Positions 44,255-52,651 of a stretch of 64,000 nucleotides of DNA are shown piece after piece. A program made the translations under genes and the position numbers. How positions within the stretch are numbered: position 1 is the first letter of the stretch; each line of letters starts with the position of its first letter. The stretch comes from Neorhizobium galegae bv. officinalis (GTDB taxonomy: Bacteria; Pseudomonadota; Alphaproteobacteria; Rhizobiales; Rhizobiaceae). The DNA lies in assembly GCA_000985875.1 (NCBI GenBank), contig CCRI01000012.1:62001-126000 (forward strand). Reading direction: 5' to 3'. The notes under the pieces are model-generated. The model saw only the letters and a program-made list of their open reading frames with translations, was not told where the DNA came from and searched no databases.

Positions 44255-45112
44255 ATGAAGAGAATTTCGCCGATCAGCATCCCGTCTCGCGCGCCCATGG
44301 CGCTCGCCGCCTGCATTACTGCAGGCGCAGTTCTGGGCATTGCCTCGATGAGCTGTGCCGAGACCACGCCCTGGGCGAGCAACGAGGGTGGCCGGATGCG
44401 GGTGGTGGCGATGCCGCCCGAGCCCGACGGTACGGTGCGCGGCGCGCTGCAGATCGAACCGAAGGCCGGCTGGATCACCTACTGGAAGGAGCCGGGCGAC
44501 GCCGGCATTCCGCCGCAGATGGTGTTTTCCAAGGCAAGCGGCGTGACGCTGAACAGCATGAGCTATCCCGTGCCGAAACGGATCGACAACGGCAAGCTGC
44601 GCGACATCGGCTACGACCATGCGGTCATCCTGCCCTTCGAGCTCAAGATGGAAGATCCCGGCAAGCCGCTGAACCTCGGCGCTTCCGCCTTCGTCGGCCT
44701 TTGCCGCAATATCTGCATTCCGTTCCAGGCGGAATTCTCGCTGAAGCTCGGCGCCACCAGGGGCACACCGGTCGAAGAGGCGATGATCCTCAACGCGGCG
44801 GCCTCGACGCTGCCGGAACCGCCCTCGGAGGACTTCGCCGTCACCTCCTACGCGATGACGCAGGGGCGCGACAAGCTGGCCCTGAAGCTGAAACTGCCGC
44901 CCGAGGCCTCTGCACCGCCGCAGGTGATCGTCACCGGTCCGCAGGGTCACGTGCTCTTCGACGGCGTCAACGGACGGCGCGATGGCGACGCCTACGCGCT
45001 CGACATGCCGGTGGGCAAATTGCCGAAAAATTACGACATCAAGGGCAAGCGCTGGGGCATTCTGGTGATCGCCGGCAACCGCGCCATGGAAACCTCACTC
45101 GCCTTCGACTGA
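44255..45112 (+). CDS. DsbD N-terminal-like/ScsB-like exported protein
   Basis: The chosen ATG at 44255 gives 285 residues with a Sec signal peptide (cleavage near SMSCAE). The mature protein resembles the N-terminal thiol domain of DsbD-type reductases (protein-disulfide reductase, DsbD-N): KAGWITYWKEPGDAGIPPQM and GLCRNICIPFQAEFSL with a CxxxC pair. No membrane domain follows, so it would be a periplasmic partner. An ATG at 44189 is possible but adds a sequence without signal character. It is divergent from the YqgE gene. Confidence 0.85.
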   Translation: MKRISPISIPSRAPMALAACITAGAVLGIASMSCAETTPWASNEGGRMRVVAMPPEPDGTVRGALQIEPKAGWITYWKEPGDAGIPPQMVFSKASGVTLNSMSYPVPKRIDNGKLRDIGYDHAVILPFELKMEDPGKPLNLGASAFVGLCRNICIPFQAEFSLKLGATRGTPVEEAMILNAAASTLPEPPSEDFAVTSYAMTQGRDKLALKLKLPPEASAPPQVIVTGPQGHVLFDGVNGRRDGDAYALDMPVGKLPKNYDIKGKRWGILVIAGNRAMETSLAFD

Positions 45113-45251
45113 CGTCACGTCCTGTTGATCGGACCTGCCTCCGGCGGCCTGTTGCATTGCGGCCTTTCCCTTGTCTTGCGCCAAGCGCGCTCTATAGTGC
45201 GCCGCGAATGGCGGGCCTGAAACAAGCGTTCGCCCAACCGAGGAGAGCACC

Positions 45252-45737
45252 ATGACGATTGCCATCGGCGATAAACTTCCCACAGCCAAGTTCAAGGAAA
45301 AGACCGCGGACGGTCCGGTGGAGATTACCACCGAACAGCTTTTCGACGGCAAGAAGGTCGTGCTTTTCGCCGTGCCGGGCGCGTTTACGCCCACCTGCAC
45401 GCTGAACCACCTGCCGGGCTATCTCGAAAACCGCGACGCGATCCTCTCCAAGGGAGTCGATGACATTGCCGTTCTCGCCGTCAACGACTGGCACGTGATG
45501 GGCGCATGGGCGACCCAGACCGGCGGCCTCGGCAAGATCCACTTCCTGGCCGACTGGGACGGCGCCTTCACCAAGGCGCTCGGCCTCGATGCCGACCTTT
45601 CCGCCGGCGGCCTCGGCGTGCGCTCGAAGCGTTATTCGATGCTGGTCGAAAACGGTGTCGTGAAGTCGCTCAATGTCGAGGAGAGCCCCGGCCAGGCCAC
45701 CGTCTCCGGCGCCGCCGCGATGCTGGAACAGCTCTGA
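45252..45737 (+). CDS. Peroxiredoxin, Prx5 type
   Basis: The 161-residue protein reduces peroxides with the peroxidatic cysteine C49 in PGAFTPTC. No other cysteine is present, so a thiol partner such as glutathione/glutaredoxin is needed. AVNDWHVMGAWATQTG and the C-terminal VEESPGQATVSGA fit type II Prx5. The ATG has GAGGAGAG ahead. A strong terminator follows. Confidence 0.95.
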   Translation: MTIAIGDKLPTAKFKEKTADGPVEITTEQLFDGKKVVLFAVPGAFTPTCTLNHLPGYLENRDAILSKGVDDIAVLAVNDWHVMGAWATQTGGLGKIHFLADWDGAFTKALGLDADLSAGGLGVRSKRYSMLVENGVVKSLNVEESPGQATVSGAAAMLEQL

Positions 45738-45758
45738 GGTCGAGTTTGCATCTGGTTT

Positions 45759-45789
45759 GAAAAGGGCGCCGGGTGGCGCCCTTTTTGTT
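45759..45789 (+). terminator. Rho-independent terminator after peroxiredoxin gene
   Basis: AAAGGGCGCC (45761-45770) pairs with GGCGCCCTTT (45775-45784) around a 4-nt loop, followed by TTGTTC. Its A-rich 5' side would also allow reverse function. Confidence 0.88.
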
Positions 45790-45834
45790 CTACGTCCCTA
45801 TCACGTTTGACTCCGCCTTCTTTCCGCCATACTC

Positions 45835-45861
45835 GTTATAACATAACTGTAATGTTATTAC
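45835..45861. promoter_or_regulatory. Two tandem Zur-like palindromes before zinc operon
   Basis: GTTAT-AAC-ATAAC (45835-45847) and GTAAT-GTT-ATTAC (45849-45861) are both perfect inverted repeats with 3-bp centres, one base apart. GTTATNNNATAAC-like sites are those of Fur/Zur-type regulators in Alphaproteobacteria; the zinc genes downstream favour Zur. They lie 16 bp before the small membrane-protein ATG. Confidence 0.72.
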
Positions 45862-45877
45862 ATAAATGGCGGACCGA

Positions 45878-46000
45878 ATGGCACATCCACTCCCCTCCCC
45901 TGGCCTGATCGGCAGCTCGGCTTTTGGCCGCCTCGTCTACGTCGCGCTGATCCTTTGCCTTCTCTGGCTGGTGATCGGCTGGGCGGCGATGCTTCCGTGA
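45878..46000 (+). CDS. Small membrane protein heading the zinc operon
   Basis: The 40-residue product has a polar, Pro-rich start and one hydrophobic helix (LVYVALILCLLWLVIGWAAM). Its stop overlaps the GTG start of the ATPase gene in GTGA. The Zur-like boxes are 16 bp upstream, so it would be made together with the transporter. No homologue is recalled. The ribosome site is GGACCGA, weak. It could help assemble or regulate the transporter, or be only a translational leader. Confidence 0.6.
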   Translation: MAHPLPSPGLIGSSAFGRLVYVALILCLLWLVIGWAAMLP

Positions 46001-46764
46001 GCGCCCTCCTCACGCTCGATAACCTCACGGTCACCTACGACCGTCATCCCGCCGTCCATCACGTATCGGGTTTCTTCCGGGCCGGCAGCCTGACCGCGAT
46101 TGCCGGGCCGAACGGGGCCGGCAAATCGACGCTGATGAAGGCGATCATGGGGGAATTAAGACCGGCGGAAGGGCGGCTGCAGCACCGGCTCGTCCGCAGC
46201 GATTTCGGCTACCTGCCGCAGGCGGCCGATATCAACCGGCGTTTCCCGATCTCGGTCCTCGATACGGTCCTGCTCGGCGCCTGGCGGCATACGGGAGCGT
46301 TCAGGGCGAACGGAGCGAAGGAACACGCCAAAGCGGCCGGCACGCTTGCCGCCGTCGGCCTCGGCGGCTTCGAACGGCGGCCGATCGGCTCGCTTTCGGC
46401 CGGGCAGTTCCAGCGGGTGCTGTTTGCCCGCCTCCTGCTTCAGGATGCAAAAGTCATCCTGCTCGACGAACCCTTTACGGCGATCGACGCGCGCACGACA
46501 CAGGACCTGCTCGACATCGTCGCGCACTGGCATGGCGAGGGCCGCACCGTGATCGCCGTGCTGCACGACATCGAACAGGTGCGGGCGCATTTTCCGGAGA
46601 CCCTGCTCCTGGCCCGCGAATGCATCGCCTGGGGGCCGACGGCGGAGGTGATGTCGCCCGGCAATCTGCTCAAGGCGCGGATGATGGCGGAGCGGTGGGA
46701 CGACGGCGCAGGGATTTGCGAGAGCCCGAGCGGAAAGGCCTCAAGCAACGGGGTTGTCGCATGA
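45997..46764 (+). CDS. Zinc ABC transporter ATP-binding protein (AztA/ZnuC-like)
   Basis: The GTG at 45997 overlaps the small ORF stop and gives 255 residues, since in-frame sequence upstream is not conserved. The ATPase has Walker A GPNGAGKST, the signature LSAGQFQRVLFARLLLQD (S instead of the common G at one place), Walker B VILLDEPFTAID and the H-loop VLHDIEQ. Its C-terminal end is short and poorly conserved. It overlaps the permease by 4 nt. Neighbours make it part of a zinc (or manganese) importer; the Zur-like operators favour zinc. Confidence 0.92.
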   Translation: MSALLTLDNLTVTYDRHPAVHHVSGFFRAGSLTAIAGPNGAGKSTLMKAIMGELRPAEGRLQHRLVRSDFGYLPQAADINRRFPISVLDTVLLGAWRHTGAFRANGAKEHAKAAGTLAAVGLGGFERRPIGSLSAGQFQRVLFARLLLQDAKVILLDEPFTAIDARTTQDLLDIVAHWHGEGRTVIAVLHDIEQVRAHFPETLLLARECIAWGPTAEVMSPGNLLKARMMAERWDDGAGICESPSGKASSNGVVA

Positions 46765-47633
46765 GCGCCTACGATCTGCTGATCGCGCCGTTTGCCGATT
46801 ACGGCTTCATGCGCCGGGCGCTGGTCGCCTGCCTCTGCCTGGCGCTCGGTTCCGGGCCGATCGGCGTCTTCCTGATGCTGCGGCGCATGAGCCTGATGGG
46901 CGATGCGATGAGCCATGCGGTACTGCCGGGTGCGGCGATCGGTTATCTCGTCGCCGGCTCGCTGTCGCTGACGGCGATGGGGATCGGCGGGCTGGTGGCG
47001 GGTCTTTCGGTGGCTCTGCTTTCCGGGGTGGTCAGCCGCGCCACCGTGCTGCAGGAAGATGCGAGCTTCGCAAGCTTCTACCTGACCTCGCTGGCCCTGG
47101 GCGTGCTGATCGTCTCCCTGCGCGGCTCCAATATCGATCTCCTACATGTGCTTTTCGGCACCATTCTCGCCATCGACGGCCCCGCACTCGCCCTCATCGG
47201 CTCGATCACGTCGGTGACGCTCATCGCCCTTGCCCTGGTCTACCGGCCGCTGGTGGCGGAATGTTTCGATCCGGGCTTCCTGCGCACCGTCGGCGGCCGC
47301 GGGCCGGTCTATCACGCGCTGTTCCTGCTGCTCGTGGTGCTGAACATGGTCGCGAGCTTCCAGGCGCTCGGCACGCTGATGGCGGTCGGGCTGATGATGC
47401 TGCCGGCCGCGGTGGCGCAGCTCTGGGGCCGCAGCCTCACCGCGATGATAGCCCTTGCCGCCGCCACGGCGGCCGTCTCCGGCTATGTCGGGCTGGTCGC
47501 CTCCTATCACCTCGAACTCGCCTCCGGCCCGACGATCATCATGACGGCGGCGGTGATCTACGGCCTTTCCATTCTTTTCGCGCCGTCCGGCCTTGCCCGG
47601 CGCCTCTTCCCCCGCCCGCATCTCGCGGGCTGA
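46761..47633 (+). CDS. Zinc ABC transporter permease (AztB/ZnuB-like)
   Basis: The 290-residue protein has eight to nine hydrophobic segments of the metal ABC-3 family, the RRMSLMGDAMSHAVLPGAAIG segment being its hallmark near residue 45. The ATG overlaps the ATPase stop (ATGA). A binding-protein gene follows in 16 bp. A pair of identical permeases forms the channel. Confidence 0.93.
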   Translation: MSAYDLLIAPFADYGFMRRALVACLCLALGSGPIGVFLMLRRMSLMGDAMSHAVLPGAAIGYLVAGSLSLTAMGIGGLVAGLSVALLSGVVSRATVLQEDASFASFYLTSLALGVLIVSLRGSNIDLLHVLFGTILAIDGPALALIGSITSVTLIALALVYRPLVAECFDPGFLRTVGGRGPVYHALFLLLVVLNMVASFQALGTLMAVGLMMLPAAVAQLWGRSLTAMIALAAATAAVSGYVGLVASYHLELASGPTIIMTAAVIYGLSILFAPSGLARRLFPRPHLAG

Positions 47634-47649
47634 CCTCAAGGAGACCTCG

Positions 47650-48549
47650 ATGATATCCCGCAGACTGCTTCTCTCCGCCACCATTCCCGCCCTCATGGCC
47701 TTTTCCGCCGTGCCGGCCTTCGCGGACACGCTCAAGGTCGTCGCCTCCTTCACGGTGCTCGGCGACGTCGTCTCCCAGGTGGGCGGCAAACATGTGAAAG
47801 TGACGAACCTCGTCGGCCCGAACGGCGATCCCCATGAATTCGAGCCGTCGCCGACGGACGCCCGGAACCTCAGGGCGGCGCAGGTGGCCTTCGTCAGCGG
47901 CGAAGGCCTGGAAGGCTGGATGGACCGGCTGATCACCGCTTCGGGCTACAAGGGCAAGCCTATCGTCGTCTCGGAAGGCGTCAACACACGCACCATGGAC
48001 GAGGGCGGCAAGACGGTGACCGATCCGCATGTCTGGAACAGCCCGGTCAACGTGAAGGTCTGGGTCGCCAATATCGAGAAGGCGCTGTCGGAGGCAGATC
48101 CGGCCGATGCCAGCGCCTTCAAGGCGAATGCCGAGGCCTATCTCCAGAAGCTCGATGCGATGAATGCCTATGCGCATTCCAAGTTCGACGCGGTATCCGC
48201 CGACCGCCGCAAGGTGCTGACCAGCCACGACGCCTTCGGTTATTTCGGCCGCGAATACAATGTCAGCTTTTTGGCGCCGCTCGGCCTCTCGACCGAAACC
48301 GAAGCCTCAGCCGCCGATGTTGCCAAGCTGATCGAGCAGATCAAGGCGGAGGGGGTAAAAACCTACTTCCTCGAAAACTCCAACGATCCGCGGCTGGTGA
48401 AGCAGATCGCCAAGGCGACGGCTGCCCAGCCGGGCGGCGAGCTTTATGTCGAATCGCTCTCGGACGCCAAGGGGCCGGCTCCGACCTATGAAAAGATGTT
48501 CCGCTACAATGTCGACCAGATCGCCGCGGCGATGGCGAAGGCGAGCTGA
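47650..48549 (+). CDS. Zinc ABC transporter substrate-binding protein (AztC-like)
   Basis: The ATG at 47650 follows AAGGAGACCTCG. The 299-residue precursor has a signal ending at PAFAD (26). Metal ligands typical of this cluster-9 family are H62 (DPHEFEP), H127 (DPHVWN), H193 (SHDAFGY) and D272 (ESLSD). This His3-Asp set fits AztC; the His-rich loop of ZnuA is missing. No AztD chaperone gene follows. Manganese binding is not ruled out. Confidence 0.92.
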   Translation: MISRRLLLSATIPALMAFSAVPAFADTLKVVASFTVLGDVVSQVGGKHVKVTNLVGPNGDPHEFEPSPTDARNLRAAQVAFVSGEGLEGWMDRLITASGYKGKPIVVSEGVNTRTMDEGGKTVTDPHVWNSPVNVKVWVANIEKALSEADPADASAFKANAEAYLQKLDAMNAYAHSKFDAVSADRRKVLTSHDAFGYFGREYNVSFLAPLGLSTETEASAADVAKLIEQIKAEGVKTYFLENSNDPRLVKQIAKATAAQPGGELYVESLSDAKGPAPTYEKMFRYNVDQIAAAMAKAS

Positions 48550-48599
48550 CGTGCCTGGCTGAGCGGGCCGCTTGTCGAGTGGCACGTCCCGATCTCAAT

Positions 48600-48630
48600 C
48601 CTCATTCCTGTGACGAGCACAGGGATGAGG
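48600..48630. repeat. Palindromic intergenic repeat
   Basis: CCTCATTCCTGTG (48600-48612) and CACAGGGATGAGG (48618-48630) form a 13-bp inverted repeat with one G-T pair around ACGAG. The CATTCCTGTG...CACAGG core recurs between genes in Rhizobium and Agrobacterium. A weaker stem GACGTGCC/GGCACGTC lies just before it (48548-48588). Confidence 0.55.
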
Positions 48631-48644
48631 GGAGTATGGCTCTC

Positions 48645-48953
48645 TCACAAAGCCATGTCGAAGACCAGGAGCCCCGACAGACCGCCGTCCGCAGAGCCGA
48701 TGATCCGGTCGCCGACAGCGATATGGTCCGGATGGACGAGATAGGCGTCGCGTGCCTCGGGGTTCTCGAAGGTCACGATAAAACCGTCGAGAAAGCCGCC
48801 GTTGAGGCCTTCCGGCGAAACGTTCTGGCCGAATTTCACGTCGAGGATGCCGGGCGTGACATCCTTCAGCGCGGCGACCGCATCGTAGATCGACTGCTTG
48901 TCGGCCTGCTGGATGGCGGCCTTGAACCGAACGAATACGCAATGCAGGATCAT
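48645..48953 (-). CDS. Dabb-family (stress-responsive A/B barrel) protein
   Basis: The 102-residue protein has the dimeric alpha/beta-barrel pattern: HCVFVRFKAAIQQADKQSIY, GILDVKFGQNVSPEG, DGFIVTFENPEARDAYLVHP and HIAVGDRI. Function of bacterial Dabb proteins is unknown. It is convergent with the zinc operon. Confidence 0.88.
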   Translation of the reverse strand: MILHCVFVRFKAAIQQADKQSIYDAVAALKDVTPGILDVKFGQNVSPEGLNGGFLDGFIVTFENPEARDAYLVHPDHIAVGDRIIGSADGGLSGLLVFDMAL

Positions 48954-49016
48954 GAGCGGAGCTCCACGGGTTGTTGGCGGCAGAATAGTGACTGATGCTC
49001 GGAGCGCAACAGCGGC

Positions 49017-49826
49017 TCAGGCGATTTCCAGAAGAAGCGCACGATGGTCGGAAACTTCCGGCTCGGCGACCACGTCGAAATTCTCGACCTTCACCCCCGG
49101 CGTCACCAGCAGGTAGTCCGCATAACGGCCGTCCTTCGGATACCAGGAGGTGCGGGTATCGGTGAAGCCGCAGGTGGTGACGAGATCGGTGAGGCCGAAT
49201 TTTCCGAGAATGGCGAAGGTCTCGCTGTCGGGCAGAAGGTTGAGGTCGCCGCAGACGACCAGCGCCTCGCCCGGCTGCCAGATCTTTTCGATCAGCGCGA
49301 CAAGAGCATGCGCCTGCGCCAGCCGGGCCGGCGTATCGCCCTTGCCGGCAAGGTCCCGCAAGCCGTGCATCTGCACGATCGTCACTGCCGAGCCGGTATC
49401 GTAGCGATGGATGCGGATGCCGTGGGCATTGCGCGAGCGAGGATGCTCGCCCCAGCCGTCGGCCGAAAACTCCCCATGCACGAAACCGAGATGCTGGCCG
49501 ATGATCGGGAAAGAGCCGCGCACGAACGTGGCGAGGCCGAATTCGGAGGCGACTTCCCGCTCACCCTCGAACAGCGTGCCGCGGGCCACCGGCGCATACA
49601 TCGCCTCATGGCCGGGCAGAACCGCCCTCACATCCTCATAGAGGCTGGCGCGCTGGGGCAGTTCGAAGGCACCGTCGCGATAGCCCAGCCAGTCGGCGCC
49701 CGCATCCGGGGTGCGGGTGACTTCCTGCAGGCAGAGCACATCCGGGTCAGCCGCCTTGAGATACTGCATCAGCGGCGCATGGACGCGACCGCCCCAGGCG
49801 TTGAGGGAGATCAGGCGCAAGGTCAT
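49017..49826 (-). CDS. Endonuclease/exonuclease/phosphatase-family protein
   Basis: The 269-residue protein has the EEP catalytic set: N9 (SLNAWGG), E in LCLQEVTR, D-x-N in VVCGDLNLLPDSE and a C-terminal SDHRALLLE. It resembles small soluble EEP hydrolases, which cleave phosphodiester bonds in nucleic acids or lipids. The substrate is unknown. It lies 15 bp downstream of rnhA on the same strand and may be co-transcribed. Confidence 0.9.
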   Translation of the reverse strand: MTLRLISLNAWGGRVHAPLMQYLKAADPDVLCLQEVTRTPDAGADWLGYRDGAFELPQRASLYEDVRAVLPGHEAMYAPVARGTLFEGEREVASEFGLATFVRGSFPIIGQHLGFVHGEFSADGWGEHPRSRNAHGIRIHRYDTGSAVTIVQMHGLRDLAGKGDTPARLAQAHALVALIEKIWQPGEALVVCGDLNLLPDSETFAILGKFGLTDLVTTCGFTDTRTSWYPKDGRYADYLLVTPGVKVENFDVVAEPEVSDHRALLLEIA

Positions 49827-49841
49827 CGCTCAGCACTCCGC

Positions 49842-50282
49842 CTACTTCTTCTTGAACGGCGCCATCCCAAGGCGGGCAAGCTCGTCGGCGCGCTCGTTTT
49901 CCGGATGGCCGGCATGGCCCTTCACCCAGTGGAGCGTCACCTTGTGCTTGTTGCGCGCTTCCTCAAGCTGCTGCCAGAGTTCGGCATTCTTCACCGGCTT
50001 CTTGTCGGCGGTCTTCCAGCCGTTCTTCTTCCAGCCGAAGATCCATTTGGAAATGCCGTCCATCACATATTTGCTGTCGGTGTGGAGATTGACCTCGCAC
50101 GGGGTTTTCAGCGCGTTCAGCGCAGTGATCGCCGCCATCAGCTCCATGCGGTTGTTGGTCGTCTCCGCCTCGCCGCCGAACAATTCCTTTTCCGTGTCGC
50201 CATAACGCAGGATGGCGCCCCAACCGCCCGGGCCGGGGTTGCCGGAACAGGCGCCGTCGGTGAAAATCTCTACCTGTTTCAT
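49842..50282 (-). CDS. rnhA: Ribonuclease HI
   Basis: RNase HI degrades the RNA strand of RNA-DNA hybrids. The 146-residue enzyme has catalytic residues in IFTDGACSGNPG (Asp), NNRMELMAAI (Glu), LHTDSKYVMDGI (Asp) and the histidine/Asp region WVKGHAGHPENERADELA. Its ATG overlaps the thrB stop by 4 nt, so expression is coupled. Confidence 0.97.
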   Translation of the reverse strand: MKQVEIFTDGACSGNPGPGGWGAILRYGDTEKELFGGEAETTNNRMELMAAITALNALKTPCEVNLHTDSKYVMDGISKWIFGWKKNGWKTADKKPVKNAELWQQLEEARNKHKVTLHWVKGHAGHPENERADELARLGMAPFKKK

Positions 50283-51262
50283 GATGCGGACAGTCTTTCC
50301 TCGGCCAGCCCGTATTCACTGGCGGACGTGATTTGGCGGTGGAAGCGCAGCTTGCGCAGATATTCGAGCGGGTCCTTCTTGACGACCAGCGCGCCGGCCG
50401 GCGTCGTCAGCCAGTCGTAAAGCCTGGTCAGGAAGAACCGCAGCGCCGAGCCGCGGGCGAGGATCGGCAGGGCCTCGATCTCTCCCGCGTCGAGCGGGCG
50501 GACGCTCTGGTAACCTTCGAGCAGCGCCTGGCCCTTGGTGAGATTGTAAGCGCCGTCCTTTTCGAAACACCAGGCATTCAGGCAGATCGACACGTCATAG
50601 GCGAGCAGGTCGTTGCAGGCGAAATAGAAGTCGATCAGGCCGGACAGTTCGTCGCCCAGGAAGAAGACATTGTCCTGGAAGAGATCCGCATGGATGACGC
50701 CGGCGGCCAAATCCTTCGGCCAGTTCCGGTCCAGGTGATCGAGTTCCGAGGAAATCTCGTCCTGCAGGCCGGGTTCGACCTCGTCGGCGCGCGCGGCGGA
50801 CTTTTCCCAAAGCGTCTTCCAGCCCTCGACGGAGAGCGAGTTCGGGCGCGTCAGCTCGAAATCCTGGCCGGAGAGGTGCATCCGGGCGAGCACCTTGCCG
50901 ACCTCGCGGCAATGTTTCGCCTCCGGCTTCCTCAGCCACATGCCTTCGAGGAAGGAAATGAGGGCGGCGGGCCGGCCGGACAGGGCGCCGTAGAGATTTC
51001 CGTCGTTGCGCGGCAGGGGCAGCGGGCAGGACAGGCCCCCGGCGGCCAGATGCTGCATCAGGCCGAGGAAAAACGGCAGGTCGCGCTCGTCCGTGCGCTT
51101 TTCGTAAAGCGTCAGGATCAGCGGATCGCGGGTCGTGTGCAGCAGGAAGTTCGAATTCTCGACGCCCTCGGCAATCCCCTTGTAGGAGGTCAGCTCGCCG
51201 ACCTCGTATTCGGTCAGGAACTGCTTTAGGTCGTCTTCGTTGATATCGGTGTAAACGGCCAA
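50279..51262 (-). CDS. thrB: Homoserine kinase ThrB (APH-fold type)
   Basis: ThrB phosphorylates homoserine for threonine synthesis. The 327-residue protein is the APH/choline-kinase-fold type used by Alphaproteobacteria, not the GHMP type of enterics: GVENSNFLLHT near the N-terminus, GVIHADLFQDNVFF as the catalytic loop (Asp) and LIDFYFACNDLL for metal binding. It overlaps rnhA by 4 nt and lies downstream of ispH (142 bp). Confidence 0.95.
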   Translation of the reverse strand: MAVYTDINEDDLKQFLTEYEVGELTSYKGIAEGVENSNFLLHTTRDPLILTLYEKRTDERDLPFFLGLMQHLAAGGLSCPLPLPRNDGNLYGALSGRPAALISFLEGMWLRKPEAKHCREVGKVLARMHLSGQDFELTRPNSLSVEGWKTLWEKSAARADEVEPGLQDEISSELDHLDRNWPKDLAAGVIHADLFQDNVFFLGDELSGLIDFYFACNDLLAYDVSICLNAWCFEKDGAYNLTKGQALLEGYQSVRPLDAGEIEALPILARGSALRFFLTRLYDWLTTPAGALVVKKDPLEYLRKLRFHRQITSASEYGLAEERLSAS

Positions 51263-51404
51263 GGTGTCATCCCGCTTGATTCTGCCGCGCAGATTGGTGA
51301 TGGGGCCTTCCTAGCGGCTCGCCCGGCCCTTCGCTAGAGGTGAGGGCGATCGAAGCTGAAATCGAACCATTCCATCGATTTTTCCGGCGCCGCCGGACCG
51401 CTCC

Positions 51405-52412
51405 TCACCCATTCACCCATGCCATGTCCGCAACCGTCAAAGGCACGCCGCGCAGCTCGCGGTTGACGAGGAAGTTTTCGGTTTCCTCCGCGGTGATCGC
51501 CAGCTCGATCTCGGCCTCGAAACGCTCCTTGAAGGCAGCGATGATCTCGTCGACGATGACCTCCGGGGCGGAGGCGCCGGCGGAAAGGCCGAGCGTGCCG
51601 ATGCGGCCGATCTCGTCCCAGTTCAATTCGGAGGCGCGCTGCACCAGGAGGGAGCGCTTGGCCCCTGCCCGGAGCGCCACTTCGACAAGCCGCTTGGAAT
51701 TCGACGAATTCGGAGCACCGACGACGATGAAGAGGTCGCAGCCGGGCGCTGCCTGCTTGACCGCTTCCTGGCGGTTGGTGGTGGCGTAGCAGATGCTGTC
51801 CGCAGCCGGCGCCGTGAGGTTCGGAAAACGCTCCTGCAGCTTGGCGATGACGCCTGCCGTGTCGTCCACCGAGAGCGTCGTCTGGGTGACGTAGCCGAGA
51901 TTGTCGGGATCTTCGGGGAGATAGGCTTCCGCGTCGGCGATCGTGTCGATGAGCGACACCGTGCCCGGCGGCAGCTGGCCCATCGTGCCGATCACTTCCG
52001 GATGGCCGGCATGGCCGATCAGCACCACATGGCGGCCGAGGCGCTGGTGGCGCATCGCCTGCTTGTGGACTTTCGAAACCAGCGGGCAGGTCGCGTCGAG
52101 ATAAAAGAGATTGCGGGCCTCGGCATCCTCGGGCACGGATTTCGGAACGCCATGGGCGGAGAAGACAACCGGCTGCTCGCGGTGTTCGGCCGGGATCTCG
52201 TCCAGTTCCTCGACGAAAACGGCGCCCTTCGCTTCCAGCCCCTCGACCACATAACGGTTGTGGACGATCTCGTGGCGGACATAGACCGGCGCGCCATAGG
52301 CTTTCAGCGCCAGCACGACGATCTGGATCGCCCTGTCGACGCCGGCGCAGAAACCGCGCGGGCCGCAGAGACGAATCTTGAGCGGGCTTTTTTCAGGTAT
52401 GGATGATGCCAT
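51405..52412 (-). CDS. ispH: 4-hydroxy-3-methylbut-2-enyl diphosphate reductase
   Basis: IspH makes isopentenyl and dimethylallyl diphosphate in the last step of the MEP pathway. The 335-residue protein has the three [4Fe-4S] cysteines in GPRGFCAGVDRAI, DATCPLVSKVH and SICYATTNRQ, and the histidines in FSAHGVPKS and LIGHAGHPEV. ATG 52412 was chosen; a TTG one codon upstream is possible. It is four nucleotides after a candidate small membrane protein and 142 bp ahead of thrB. Confidence 0.97.
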   Translation of the reverse strand: MASSIPEKSPLKIRLCGPRGFCAGVDRAIQIVVLALKAYGAPVYVRHEIVHNRYVVEGLEAKGAVFVEELDEIPAEHREQPVVFSAHGVPKSVPEDAEARNLFYLDATCPLVSKVHKQAMRHQRLGRHVVLIGHAGHPEVIGTMGQLPPGTVSLIDTIADAEAYLPEDPDNLGYVTQTTLSVDDTAGVIAKLQERFPNLTAPAADSICYATTNRQEAVKQAAPGCDLFIVVGAPNSSNSKRLVEVALRAGAKRSLLVQRASELNWDEIGRIGTLGLSAGASAPEVIVDEIIAAFKERFEAEIELAITAEETENFLVNRELRGVPLTVADMAWVNG

Positions 52413-52416
52413 CAAA

Positions 52417-52554
52417 TCAGGACGCCAGGACTGTCAGCACGAGAGCGAAAATGGCCGGACCGCCCTGGATGAGCAGGATGCGCGGCTTGACCGACCATGC
52501 GCCATATATAGCGGCAATGGTCACGCACACAAGAAAGAAGAGCTTCCATTGCAA
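52417..52554 (-). CDS. Possible small two-helix membrane protein upstream of ispH
   Basis: Reading from a TTG at 52554 gives 45 residues with two hydrophobic stretches (KLFFLVCVTIAAIYGAW and GGPAIFALVLTVLAS) joined by SVKPRILLIQ. The stop is four bases from the ispH ATG. There is no ATG in frame and no ribosome site. The same frame extends upstream into the end of ialB, so this may be a decayed or misread frame. Supported only by its hydrophobic pattern and position. Confidence 0.3.
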   Translation of the reverse strand: MQWKLFFLVCVTIAAIYGAWSVKPRILLIQGGPAIFALVLTVLAS

Positions 52555-52651
52555 GGCGAAAGCAGGATCGCGTCGCGCACCATGTCGTCGAAACGCAGGG
52601 GAAATGACGCTGCCCGCAAGGCCTGCAGAGCTCCGATCGTCTCTTATGCCA

